Position numbers and translations under genes: made by a program
NCBI GenBank assembly: GCA_027579435.1
Contig: JANBPK010001662.1
Coordinates: 1-18,238, forward strand
From: Candolleomyces eurysporus
Lineage: Eukaryota > Basidiomycota > Agaricomycetes > Agaricales > Psathyrellaceae
DNA: 18,238 nt
Reading direction: 5' to 3'
Shown: piece by piece, positions 8,683-18,237 of the stretch
Layout: each line of letters opens with the position of its first letter
How positions within the stretch are numbered: position 1 is the stretch's first letter
The notes under the pieces: generated by a model
Told to the model about the DNA's origin: nothing
The model's input: the letters and a program-made list of their open reading frames with translations, nothing else
The model's database searches: none

Positions 8683-10284
8683 TTATTTGACATACTCTGT
8701 CACGACATTGTTCTTGTACACAGTCAAGCCTATCTTCCGACCCCACCCGTCCCTGTTCAACGCTTGCAGTCGCTGGACGTCTCCCGTCAGAAGTGAGGGA
8801 TCCGGTGCGGGCTCGAATTGATCCTCAAAGGGGAAGTCGTTGAAGGTAAACCCCACATTGACGCTCCGTAACTTGGCAATGCGCATTTCACTCGAGGGAT
8901 TCCACCGCGATTCAACCATGTCTGCAAGCAATCCGTGCCCTCCGTACCTCCACGAAATCAGTTTTATGGAGTGTAGGTTGGGACAAAAGACTTGATTCCC
9001 GTTTGAGCGCTGTCCTCGTACGGTCAACACCTTCATAAGCGCATCGGCATTGTAGGCTTGGAGGCTCAATACTTGGAGAGACATGGATACCGAACTGAGG
9101 CATTCGAGGACGGGAGGTGGGTAGAGGGAGTTGGCTGAGATGGAGATATAGTGGAGCTCCTCCAACGCGCAACGAGACCGCCGAATGAAGTTCTTGAACT
9201 CGTCTACCATGCCTTTTTCCTTCCACGCCTCCCGATTGTCATGAAGCTCGTAAGGGACATAGAGAGTCAAGTCGCGTAGCTTTGGTAGGGTCGCGCGCTT
9301 CAAAATGATTGTCGGTTCGTCGACGAGGACGGGTATGAGACGAAGTGTCTCAAGGCGATCGTGGTATGCCAAAGGATATTCGGGGCCTCGGGCGCTGGAA
9401 TGTTGTTGTTGGAACTGGTATGGATTGTGATCGTCGTCGTCGTCTTCATCTTCATCGCTAGAGCCTTTCGATACGTTGAAGGTCACCGATCGCAACTTCG
9501 GACAGCCCCTCCTCAATATTTCCAAGACGCGAAGCGGCGTGAAAGTTTCGGTAGGAAATGATAGCTCTTCTAGTCGATCCCAAGGGATAGCAGCTTGGAT
9601 AGGATCAACATAGCAACGTCGGAAGTCTTCACCGGTCATCACTCTTGAGCTGGGACTGGCCAAATTGATGTTGATGGACACGAGACAAGGCGCGTGCTTG
9701 AGTAGATGGACCAAACTTGCAGCGTCATCTTCTATCTCGGAATAATTCCAAGACTTGTTGCGAAGGATAATCTGTCGAAGCTCTGGATATGCCATGGGAC
9801 CGGAAGACGAGTTTTTGAGCAAATTGAGGCCTGTAGATGACCGCCCTGGGAAGAGAAACACCCGCTTCCAACGGAGATGATGAGGGATGAACATCTCTAG
9901 AACGCGCTTCGGCTTGGGCTCGTAGGGTCCTTTGTACTGGTCACCGCCCTGCCCGCATTGCTTGATAGAAAAAGTGAGAGGTAAAGAACACGACCGCTCG
10001 ATCCACTTCTCCAAAACGGGCAGAGGAGGGGTGTATTCTGGCAAACTGGGGTGATCAACCATGACAGGGATGTTAGCCCAGAGCCTGGGACAGGTCAACG
10101 CCAAGTATGTCCAGTACTTGCAGATGCAGGTAAATACTACTGGGTATTTTGAGAGAAGAGATCCTTTAGCGATCTTCTCCGAAGCCTCAATTTCCAGGCC
10201 GTCCGAGGTATCTAAGCAATTGATGAATATCTCATGCGCAATCTCGTCCGGAAGGCTTTCAAAGGTTTTCTGATACGGTGCCAT
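8683..10284 (-). CDS. F-box protein, copy 2, intact (533 aa)
   Basis: One uninterrupted 533-codon frame runs from ATG 10284 to TAA at 8683-8685. F-box-like motif: residues ~8-25 (FESLPDEIAHEIFINCLD), then CKYWTYLALTCPRLW at ~57-71. Next comes a tract shared by all copies: TPPLPVLEKWIERS, then LEMFIPHHLRWKRVFLF. A strongly acidic run (SSDEDEDDDDD) near residues 275-287 is encoded by GTC/TTC-type triplets at about 9430-9460. The C-terminal half has LRR-like strands (LPKLRDLTLYV, VSMSLQVLSLQAY, LHSIKLISW). This is the reference copy for judging damage in the others. It is divergent from BUD13, with 207 bp between start codons, so the two probably share a promoter region. A 5'UTR intron (10314-10362) is predicted. 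The likely role is an SCF ubiquitin-ligase substrate receptor; the target is unknown. Confidence 0.9.
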   Translation of the reverse strand: MAPYQKTFESLPDEIAHEIFINCLDTSDGLEIEASEKIAKGSLLSKYPVVFTCICKYWTYLALTCPRLWANIPVMVDHPSLPEYTPPLPVLEKWIERSCSLPLTFSIKQCGQGGDQYKGPYEPKPKRVLEMFIPHHLRWKRVFLFPGRSSTGLNLLKNSSSGPMAYPELRQIILRNKSWNYSEIEDDAASLVHLLKHAPCLVSININLASPSSRVMTGEDFRRCYVDPIQAAIPWDRLEELSFPTETFTPLRVLEILRRGCPKLRSVTFNVSKGSSDEDEDDDDDHNPYQFQQQHSSARGPEYPLAYHDRLETLRLIPVLVDEPTIILKRATLPKLRDLTLYVPYELHDNREAWKEKGMVDEFKNFIRRSRCALEELHYISISANSLYPPPVLECLSSVSMSLQVLSLQAYNADALMKVLTVRGQRSNGNQVFCPNLHSIKLISWRYGGHGLLADMVESRWNPSSEMRIAKLRSVNVGFTFNDFPFEDQFEPAPDPSLLTGDVQRLQALNRDGWGRKIGLTVYKNNVVTEYVK

Positions 10285-10491
10285 TCAGGACCCTTTCGTT
10301 CTCCAAATCACACCTAGTATTTATATCAGAAAAAAAGAGTTTGAATGAAGGCGAACTCAAACCTTTGAGTTTCGTATCTTGTCGTTGGTGGAGGTTGGAG
10401 GTCAAGCCGTGGTGTGGCTGTGCCGGTATGGATGAGCAGGTAAGGCACTGCAATTGACACCGCGCACACATTTCATCCACCAACCACCACC
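10285..10491. promoter_or_regulatory. Divergent promoter between F-box copy 2 and BUD13, with a 5'UTR intron on the minus strand
   Basis: Only 207 bp separate the two start codons, so both promoters and leaders are packed here. On the minus strand the leader CGAAACTCAAAG, donor GT at 10362-10361, pyrimidine-rich tract and acceptor AG at 10314 make a 49-nt intron. The same leader and intron recur before copy 3 at 15715-15779. BUD13's start lies in a strong context (CCACCACCATGCC). Confidence 0.6.
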
Positions 10492-11574
10492 ATGCCAGCT
10501 GATCTTAAGGCCTACCTCGCGGAAAAGTATATGTCTGGTCCGAAGGCAGATGCAATCCTTGCTAAAACTGCCCCACAGAAAAAGAAGAAGCGCAAGCTAA
10601 AGGACTCGGGCTCTGCTTCGGCCTTACAGGGACCTTCAGGAAGTGGATTTATTGTCGACGACGACGGGGGATGGCCTGGAAAGGCTGCGGGAGACGAAGA
10701 CGATGAAGAGGATATCAAAGCGGCTGTTGTTGCCAGCGACAGAGGATTCAAGAAACGGAGGACAGAGAAGGGCGATTCGGGTTGGGTGACGGTGCAAGAA
10801 GGGAGTGCCCCAGCTGATGGTGCGAAGGAGGAAGATGAAGAATCAACACCTCTGGATGAGCAACCTGTCGTTGTTGAGCAGCCATTTACCGGCGGTCTTG
10901 TCACGAGGAAGCAGTTGAAAAAACTCATGCCTCAACAGCCAGAGGTGAAGAAGGACGAATATACAACGGAGGAGATCGCTCGAGCACAGGAGACAGTGTA
11001 TCGTGACGCTTCTGGGAGGAAGATTGATACCAAGCTCGCCAAGGCGGAGGCAGCACGATTGAAAAGGGAGCGGGAGGAGAAGGAGATGCAGAAAATGGAG
11101 TGGGGGAAGGGTCTGGTGCAGAAGGATGAGCAAGAAAAGAGGCGACAGGAGTTGGAGAAGAATAAGAGCCGGCCGTTCGCAAGAAGAGTGGACGATATGG
11201 ACATGAATGAAGAGCTCAAATCAAAGGAGCTTTGGAACGACCCAGCTGCAGCATTCTTGACGGTGCGCCAAAATCTCCGGCTCATTCGACCCTTGACACT
11301 GACTTGGACTTCATAATACAGAAAAGCAAGTCGAAAGGTCCTAAACGACCTGAGTACACAGGTCCACCGCCCCCTCCGAACAGGTTTGGTATAAAACCTG
11401 GCTACAGGTGGGATGGAGTTGGTGCGTTTCGATTAACTGCTATCAGCACCGTTCCCTCCTTCTAACCTGAGCTCAGACAGAGGCAACGGGTTTGAGAAGA
11501 AGTGGTTCCAGGCGATCAACTCACGGAAACGTCAAGGCGCAGAGAGCTATTCTTGGAGTGTCGATGACATGTAA
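10492..11574 (+). CDS. bud13: BUD13/CWC26, pre-mRNA splicing factor of the RES complex (322 aa)
   Basis: Three exons (10492-11262, 11322-11421, 11477-11574) splice in frame to 969 nt with GT-AG introns of 59 and 55 nt. The N-terminus ([19 protein letters not shown]) matches the conserved BUD13 start. A Lys-rich nuclear-localisation-like run (KKKKRK) follows near residue 31. A long acidic and charged coiled region rich in E/K/R spans ~60-230. The diagnostic C-terminus is complete: [35 protein letters not shown], and an ending SYSWSVDDM. In the family this C-terminus binds Snu17 within the RES (retention and splicing) complex, acting in the nucleus on the activated spliceosome and in retention of unspliced pre-mRNA. 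Many fungal orthologues have DRSNGFE where this reads DRGNGFE, which is minor. The start is the only ATG preceding the conserved N-terminus. Confidence 0.95.
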
Positions 11575-12235
11575 CTACAGTTTGTAATCTTATTCTTATT
11601 CTCCGTTCGTCCTTTCAACGTGGGAGCGCCGGTGAGTTCCTTTCAAACATCAGTGCATCTCTGCGACCTTGCAAGAATGTCATTATGCGGCAATAGGTGC
11701 CGACATGCCCGCACCTCCAGAAAACCTTGGAGCTGGAGTTGTCGATGACAATGGCCCGGAAGGAGTTCTCAGAGGGTTCTATGGTTATTCCGGTTCATCT
11801 TTGACCTTCTTTGACGTGCCATGGGACGAGTAATAATCACCTTTTAATTGGTCGTGTGCCACTTCTCCAAGTTGCGATGCGCCGTTGCGTGTCATCAACG
11901 ATCCACATTGCTTCTCGCGCACGTTCGTCCACTATTCATAACTTACCCAAGACCCCAAGCCAGGTATTCCTATATTTATCAGTGTTGTTATCACAGTGCT
12001 GTAGTATCTCAAGCCACGAGCCTGTGCGCTTACAACTGAATCGTATGGTCTGCGATGGCCCCTGGTAAACGTGGGGCTCGAGCCAGGTGCATCCGAGTCG
12101 TTTCCGAAGAGATAGTCATATCCCAGTACGTATAGTTTTCCTTCTTCATGTCATCGTTGAATCAACGTTGCTTCTTCTAAATCTCAGGGACCGATGATAG
12201 ATCGCATGAGATTCATGTAGGGCTGACTGCCGTGG
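11575..12235. other. BUD13-phosphatase intergenic region with unassigned small frames
   Basis: This 660-bp stretch has no gene I can confirm. It contains a 42-codon plus-strand frame (11705-11833) with protein-like composition (GVLRGFYGYSGSS). It is preceded by a plausible intron-like segment (GTGAGT at 11632, AG at 11695-11696). A second possible small two-exon frame begins at ATG 11877 with an Arg/Ser-rich start; its 41-nt intron would be 11964-12004 and its stop would be at 12113-12115. Neither has a recognised family. They may be 3'UTR sequence of BUD13 or decayed coding sequence. Confidence 0.35.
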
Positions 12236-12243
12236 TATATATG
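12236..12243 (+). promoter_or_regulatory. Candidate TATA box of the phosphatase gene
   Basis: TATATATG lies about 119 bp upstream of the phosphatase ATG. That leaves room for transcription start near 12265-12275 and a leader of about 80-90 nt. No other TATA-like element is nearby. Confidence 0.5.
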
Positions 12244-12354
12244 GGGTCGAAGGTTCGCTCGACGTTTCTCGTGTTTCGTCGTTGAAAGGGTCCATTCCTT
12301 CCACCCCACCGCACTCCCACGAAACCGCGCGTCGCCTCGTCCTTCCGTCGCGAA

Positions 12355-15300
12355 ATGGCCTCATCATTCGCGGCTCTCAGCTCCTTCGTGTTCCTTTCCT
12401 TCCTCCTAAAGGGATCCAACGCTCAAACGTATCAGCGTCTTGGAGCTTGCCCCACTCTCGGATGTATCTTCCCTCCCGACCAGACCGACTTCCTCGCCGG
12501 ACAGTTATTCGATATTCGGTTGGAAGTTCACGCGCCCGTGAACGGATCCGAGGCGAGCAATGGCGGTGTACCTGATGAGAAGTTCACTCTTTGCATTCAG
12601 AAGAATAAGGGCTCCTGTGTGGATGCTGCCAAATTCTTCAAGGTCCAGGACCCGGCTTTGGAGAAGTGGAATTTCACGTTAGTGCTTCTGCTTGATACTT
12701 TGTTGATTGAACACCCGTGCTGACGTGGGATGTTAGGTACTATGAAGATCTGTTCGCAAAGGATGCGAACGAGTTGACTCATGTCAATGTTGCCGCGAAA
12801 GCGTACCGAGCTGTTGGTCTATTTCTCTTGTGGGAGCCCTTCGTGCTTTACTGATCAAGCTGCTCTTTTCTGATTACATAGCTTTCGTTGACGGAGGTGA
12901 GCAATCGTCCAATAGGCTTGTTCTCGAGATTCTCATTTTGGCTTTGATTTAGCCTGGCAAATACCAAGCGAAGCTTTCGTACAACAGTCAAGCAAGGACT
13001 ATTGCCAACTGGGTTGTTCGTGAGCCTGCGAAGAGGAAGGCTAAGAACGTCCTCTTCTTCATTGGAGATGGTGCGTGTCCCATCCATTTCCAACCCTCCC
13101 CTCCTTCTCAATCTGTTCGCTTACTGTTTCGCTTTATGTAGGTATGACCCAGCCTATGATCACTGCTGCCCGCTTGATCGCGCACAAGTCCATCAACGGA
13201 AAATACCAAACCTTGATGCAGCTCGACCAGATGGAGGCTTTGGGCTTGCAAATGACCCACTCTATCGACTCATTCATCACCGACTCGGCGAACTCTGCAA
13301 CTGCTCTGTATACGGGCAAGAAGTCGACTGTCAATGCTTTGAATGTCTATATTGACAGCGTACGCCTTCTCTTTCACTTTCCTCACCACCCTGCATCAGA
13401 GGCTCACTGAAGCTTCTCATTTTGCTTGACTAGTCGAAGGATGCTTTCGACGACCCCAAAGTTGAGTCCATCGCTGAGTTGTTCAGGAGGAAGACTGGAG
13501 GACCTATTGGTATGGTCTCTACTGCGTACATTGCCGACGCTACTCCCGGTTCGTCTCTGATGTAACCGATCCAGATGCACACAAACTCATAGTCGTATCC
13601 ATAGCTGCCCTCTGTTCCCACACCAAGGACCGTGAACAATACACCTCTATCGTGTTCGAGTACCTCTACAACGCGTCCGCTCTCACGCCCCAGCATGACT
13701 GGCCTACGAGCTGCAAAGGGCCTGATGTTATCTTTGGGTGAGTTCGAAGTCATACTCCATTCATTGACGATCGTAATACTCACATGACTACTTCGTTAGT
13801 GGCGGAGCAGAACAATTCATCCCTGGCTCTGGGTCTTACAACGGAAGCGATTTCTACAAAGCGTTCCAGCAGGAGGGGTATGAAGTCGTGTATAGCAATA
13901 CTGAACTGAAAGCTGTTGGGAACAATAAGAAAACTTTGGGTATCTTCTCAACTGGAAATCTGTGCGTGTCTTCTTCAATCCACTCCCTTTCTTTCTTCCC
14001 TTCCTCTCACTCATTAATGACGACGACTTTACTCTAGTGCCAAGTGGCTCGATCGCAACGTCATGCCCGAGAACTTGAAGAACCAGAAGAACAGCCCCTT
14101 GGGTGACGGTACCGACGCGCTCGACCAGCCTGGATTGAAGGACATGACCTTAAAGGCTATCGACATCCTCCATGCTCGATCGAGAGGAAAGGGCTGGTTC
14201 ATGATGTGAGTCGGATTTACCTGTGACGAGCGCTCGCTCCATGCTAATTATACCGTAGGTCGGAAGCCGCGAGCATTGACAAGGTATAGCGCGACCACGT
14301 TCCTTGTGTTGCAGTGATTTTTTTGACGAACAATCGCTAGATGATGCACGCTCTGGACTACGACCGTGCTCTTGGCGAGCTCTTGGAGCTCGACGATACC
14401 ATCCGTGCTTCCATCGCTCGTAAGTTGCCTTCATACCGTCCGGAGTCCCGCTCTAGAACCCTTATTGTTTTTGCTTTTGATTAGACCTTGAAAAGATTGG
14501 AGAGCTCGATGATACTCTGATCGTCGTCACTGCTGATCACGGACACGGATTTGTACGTTGTATTCTTTTCATTGATCCGCCTGCAGGTTTTACTGATTTC
14601 GCCCTTCAGGATGTCTTTGGCGGTGCTGATACCAAGTATTTGGCTGCTCAGACTACTGACAGGAAGAAGAGGGCAGCAGGTTAGAAATTATGCTTGTTAT
14701 CGTGTCTTTCGTTATACTGATAATCCCTTTCTAGTCGGTGTCTATAAGGCATCTGGGTTGAGCGGTTACACCGTCTCTCCCGATGTTTCGCCCACCAACC
14801 AGACCATCCTCTTCGGTGCTCAAGGACCCAACTTCCCCGTTCAATGGAACCCCCGTTATGCTTACGCGGTACGTGCACGCCAGTTTGGTCGAGGTGCGAT
14901 TTCTAATATACCTCTTTTTCTTTTCGTGATCAGGCTGGTTTCGGTGCCAATCCTGATCGGTGAGTACGCTGCCGACGCGTGCGTGGTTTTGGGTTGGATA
15001 ACTAACGCTTGCCGCAGTCGTGAAAACTACAAGGTCAACACTGCAGGCCCTCGTAACCCTGCTACCAGAGGTTCAGACGGTGGATTCGAAGCTAACCCTG
15101 CGCAAAACACGGATGGATTTGCAGTCTGTAAGTATCTACATCCAACATTCATTTGTACAAGCTGGCGCCACGGCTAACTTTTTTGGCAGCTGGGACTCTT
15201 CCCATCGACCAAGGCCAGGGTGTGCACTCGCTCCAGGACGTCCCTGTCTACGCAAAGGGTCCTGGTTCAGAAGCCTTCCGGGGAGTCTGTACGTATCGAC

Positions 15301-15415
15301 TTCAGTTTGAGGGTGATATGTTCCTGATTATCTTCCATTTGCAGACAACAGCGTCGATGTCTTCTTCAAGATTGCTGATGCCCTTGGCTTGGGTGATACC
15401 CGCAAAAGCCAATAA
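12355..15415 (+). CDS. Secreted alkaline phosphatase, 18 exons (669 aa)
   Basis: Exons: 12355-12677, 12737-12812, 12882-12896, 12953-13070, 13142-13359, 13434-13548, 13605-13737, 13800-13961, 14038-14205, 14259-14283, 14341-14419, 14485-14552, 14610-14679, 14735-14868, 14934-14959, 15018-15127, 15190-15288, 15345-15415. They total 2010 nt in one frame. Residues 1-23 form a signal peptide (hydrophobic core, cleavage likely after SNA); an N-terminal extra domain follows. The catalytic domain starts at VLFFIGDGM (D177, metal/Mg ligand). D225-S226-A227 in TDSANSATALYTGKK holds the phospho-accepting serine. E445, D450 and H454 (SEAASIDKMMH), D495-H496 (TADHGHG) and H626 (VHSLQDVPVYAKGPG) match the two Zn and one Mg site ligands of E. 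coli PhoA. It should hydrolyse phosphate monoesters outside the cell or in the secretory/vacuolar system. N-glycosylation sequons (NGS ~63, NFT ~106) fit secretion. The hydrophilic C-terminus argues against a GPI anchor. The least certain junctions flank the 15-nt exon 3, including a weak GTTGGT donor. Confidence 0.93.
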
Positions 15416-15816
15416 TACCTCGAAATCTTGAATGAATATTATCGTAGTTAATCCATTGAATCACACTGTACTCTATCCGCCCCTTGAGTGAATGTGCTTG
15501 GAATTTTTGATGACTCTTGGGATCATGAAAACTTGCACGAGGGTCAACGTTGATGAGTGTTGTCTGAAGGGCTACACAATTGTCGCTTGTCGCCTTGAAT
15601 TTTCGCTCGACCTACATATATGTGGGGTTACGACATCTTTCCAGCCATATCGCACAGCCACATTATTGTCACTCTCCAACCAACACCCATAACCCATATT
15701 CCCTGCGTGAATTCCGAAACTCAAAGGTGAGACGCCTTCATTACATAAATACCCTTTTTATCTGACATAAAATATCCAGAGTCTCTACGTGTGGCTGGCG
15801 AGCGGAAGGGCGCTAG
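15416..15816 (+). promoter_or_regulatory. Intergenic region and 5' leader of F-box copy 3, with a 5'UTR intron
   Basis: No gene is seen between the phosphatase stop and copy 3. CATATATG at 15615-15622 is a candidate TATA box. The segment CGAAACTCAAAG followed by GTGAGA (donor 15727), CGCCTTCATT, a T-rich tract and acceptor AG at 15779 predicts a 53-nt 5'UTR intron. It is closely similar to the leader of copy 2 on the opposite strand. Confidence 0.55.
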
Positions 15817-17401
15817 ATGGCACTGCACCAGATCACCTTTGAACGACTTCCAGTCGAGATTGTGCAAGAGATATTCATCAGTTGCCTAGATGCCTTGGAG
15901 GACCTGGAAACAGAGGTTTTCCCACAAATCGCCAATGGACCTCTTCTCTCGAAATACCCAGTAGTATTTACCAGCGTCTGCAAGTACTGGACATACTTGG
16001 CGTTGTCCCAGACTCTGGGCCACCATCCCTGTCATGATCGACCACCCCGGTATGCAGGAATACACACCTCCTCTACCAGTTGTGGAGAAGTGGATCGAGC
16101 GATCATCCTCATTTCCTCTCACCTTCTTGATCAAACAATTCAAACAGGCCGGTGACCGGTACGGAGGACGCTTCGAGCCCAAGGTGAAGCGCGTCCTGGA
16201 GATATTTCTTCCTCATCATCTCCGTTGGAAGCAGTTCTCTCTGCATCCGGGGAGGGCATCTACAGGCCTCAGTTTGCTCAACAACTCGTCCTCAGGCCTC
16301 ATGACTTATCCAGAGCTTCGACAGATCACCCTTCACAACTATTTTTGGAGGTATTCCGAGATAGAAGCTGACGCTGCAGGTCTGGCCCATCTGCTCAAGC
16401 ACGCGCCTCGCCTCGCGGCCATCGACACCAAATTGGTCTACCCCACCCCGAGAGCGACGGCCAGTGAAGACTTTCGGCACCTTATCCGAGTGGCTATACC
16501 CTGGAACCAACTTGAAGATCTATCATTTAACTCAGCGACTGACACCTTCACGCCGCTTCGTGTTCTGGAAATATTAGGGAGGGATTGCCCGAAGCTCCGA
16601 TCGGTGACCTTTCACGTAGCGAACGACGTTGGCGATCAGGATGAAGACGAGCAAGACGGTGGCGCCGTTCATGATGATCCAGGCCAGTTCCAACAACGAC
16701 TTTCCCGTGCACAATATGTCTATCCTTCGGCGCGCCATGATTGCCTTGAAACTCTTCACCTTCTTCCCATACGCTTCGACGTATCCATAATCATCCTGAA
16801 GCATGCCACCCTGCCAAAGCTCCGCGACCTTAGTCTATATGTCCCGGACCCACATCAAGACGATCAGGACGGGTGGAAGGAAAAAATCTTGGTGGACGAG
16901 CTGAATAGCTTCGTTCGGCGATCTCTTTGTGCGCTGAAGGTGCTCACCTATGTGTCTCTTTCAGCCAAATCCCTTCACCCACCTCCCGTCCTTGAATTCC
17001 TCAGTTCGGTATCCACGTCTTTACAGTTCCTGGACCTTCAGACCTACAAAGCCGACGTACTACTAAAGGGGTTGACCGCGGGAGGAACACAGCCAGACAA
17101 TACTCAAATCCTGTGCCCCAACTTACACACCATAAAATTGACGTCGTGGAGATACGGAGGGCATGGATTGCTTGCGGACATGATCGAATCACGGTGGAAC
17201 CCTCCAAGCAAGCTACGGAGCGTCAGTGTGGGCTTTATTTTCGCATACTTCCCATTTGAAGACCGGTCGGAACCCGAGCCAGATCCTTCTGTTTTCAACG
17301 AAGACGTCCACCGCTTGCAAGCGTTGAATATGGATGGGTCAGGTCGGAAGATTAGTTTAACTGTATACGGGGATGGTACTGCCACTAAGTTGGTTGAATA
17401 A
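15817..17401 (+). pseudogene. F-box protein, copy 3, frameshifted by a 5-nt deletion
   Basis: The frame opens at ATG 15817 with FERLPVEIVQEIFISCLD (residues ~8-25) and CKYWTYLAL. At 16005/16006 it lacks the five bases ACCTG present in copy 2 (TTGGCGTTG-ACCTG-TCCCAG), so the first frame ends after 112 residues at 16155. All later homology (YTPPLPVVEKWIERS, LEIFLPHHLRWKQFSL, LRR-like C-terminus, VSTSLQFLDLQTY) lies in the next frame, open from an ATG at 16034 to TAA 17399-17401 (455 aa). Adding back five bases would give about 529 aa, close to the 533 of copies 1 and 2. No GT-AG intron at the junction repairs it. The rest of the reading frame is intact, so the lesion is recent or the copy now makes a C-terminal product without an F-box from 16034. 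A D/E-rich spacer is present near residue 280 as in the others. A sequencing error is possible but no N marks it. Confidence 0.85.
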
Positions 17402-17479
17402 TGGTGAGTGTAGTCCAATCAAGAGCTTCTCTGCGGTACTCTGATCTTAACGGCGTAAGATAGTCATTGCGGCTTGAGC

Positions 17480-17780
17480 AGTCTGGGTGAGAGCTGGAAC
17501 AGCTACGCTGTATCCCCTACGAATGGAATTTCAAACCTCTTCGCTTATTCCACGCCCTTCCATGGCTTCGTTCGGTGTCCACGTCTTTGCAAGTTATGAA
17601 CCTCGCGGCCTATGGTGTTGACACGCACCTAACATTAAAGTTGCGGACCGTCAATGTGCCGTTCAAGCTTGGATCTTTTCCGTTCAAGAATTTTGAAAGA
17701 AAGCGTTGAGTAAAAAAAGCGTTTGGGAAAAAAAATTCGCTTGACTGTACTCGGGAATGGATCTGAGACTAGGTGCACAC
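17480..17780 (+). pseudogene. Gutted fourth F-box paralogue (C-terminal fragment)
   Basis: An open stretch at 17491-17709 (preceded directly by TGA, ended by TGA) carries ELEQL, then RSVSTSLQVMNLAAY and LRTVNVPF...FPFK. These match C-terminal blocks of the three F-box copies in the right order. About 35-40 residues between the AAY block and the LRTVNV block are missing relative to copy 2, an internal deletion. In a shifted frame at about 17732-17780, KKIRLTVLGNGSETR matches the family's last residues (for example RKISLTV). The F-box and N-terminal half are absent. It lies about 90 bp past the end of copy 3 in the same direction. Confidence 0.8.
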
Positions 17781-18189
17781 AAAGGAAGATGTATTCCGAT
17801 CACGAGATGTTAGAGATATAGAATGTCGAATGAATGTCTATTGAATCCGTTATTTATTTCTACATCTTCCTCCTACAATTTAACGTGCTCTTGGTCGGCA
17901 CCGCCAGCTATCGCTAACCGGACAGCGCCTACAAGCCCGAGGCCCACGACAAGGGAGCACGAGGAAGGAGGCACAGAGGCCTCCCACCCACCTCGGGATA
18001 CAAAAGAGCGAACAACATAATATTGGTGGTTAGTGGCCGGCCGGATGCACGGCTATATCTACCCCCCAAAGGCAGGGAGATATGCCATTTTTGCGCTGCG
18101 CCTTGCCTATCCCTATACTAATAATAAACTACTAATATGTAACCTAAATCTAGAGATAAGTGAAGACGGCAAGGATGCAGGACGAGGTT
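17781..18189. other. Non-coding tail without a supported gene
   Basis: Plus and minus strands contain only short frames without recognisable motifs. The stretch at 18105-18150 is AT-rich. Nothing more can be assigned. Confidence 0.5.
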
Positions 18190-18237
18190 TACCACGCAGG
18201 ACATCTACCACGCAGGATGTCGACCACATAGGACATC
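18190..18237. repeat. Tandem 16-bp repeat, three copies at the window edge
   Basis: Three head-to-tail 16-mers occur: TACCACGCAGGACATC (18190-18205), TACCACGCAGGATGTC (18206-18221) and GACCACATAGGACATC (18222-18237). They differ at a few positions. A partial related unit (GGATGCAGGACGAGGT) precedes them at about 18173-18188. The array may continue past the window. Confidence 0.75.

Noticed and set aside
10512..11285. Several minus-strand open frames antisense to BUD13
   Set aside because: They are Ser/Leu/Pro-rich shadows of the Lys/Glu-rich BUD13 coding strand, with no motif or promoter.
12146..12419. Minus-strand frames over the phosphatase promoter and first exon
   Set aside because: They overlap the TATA box and signal-peptide exon of a well-supported gene and have no recognisable content.
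14551..15177. A 208-codon plus-strand open frame inside the phosphatase gene
   Set aside because: It reads through phosphatase introns 13-15. The exons and splice sites explain the sequence fully, so it is not a separate gene.
15997..16040. An intron restoring the frame of F-box copy 3
   Set aside because: No GT-AG pair near the junction fixes the frame, and copies 1 and 2 have no intron there; a 5-base deletion explains it.
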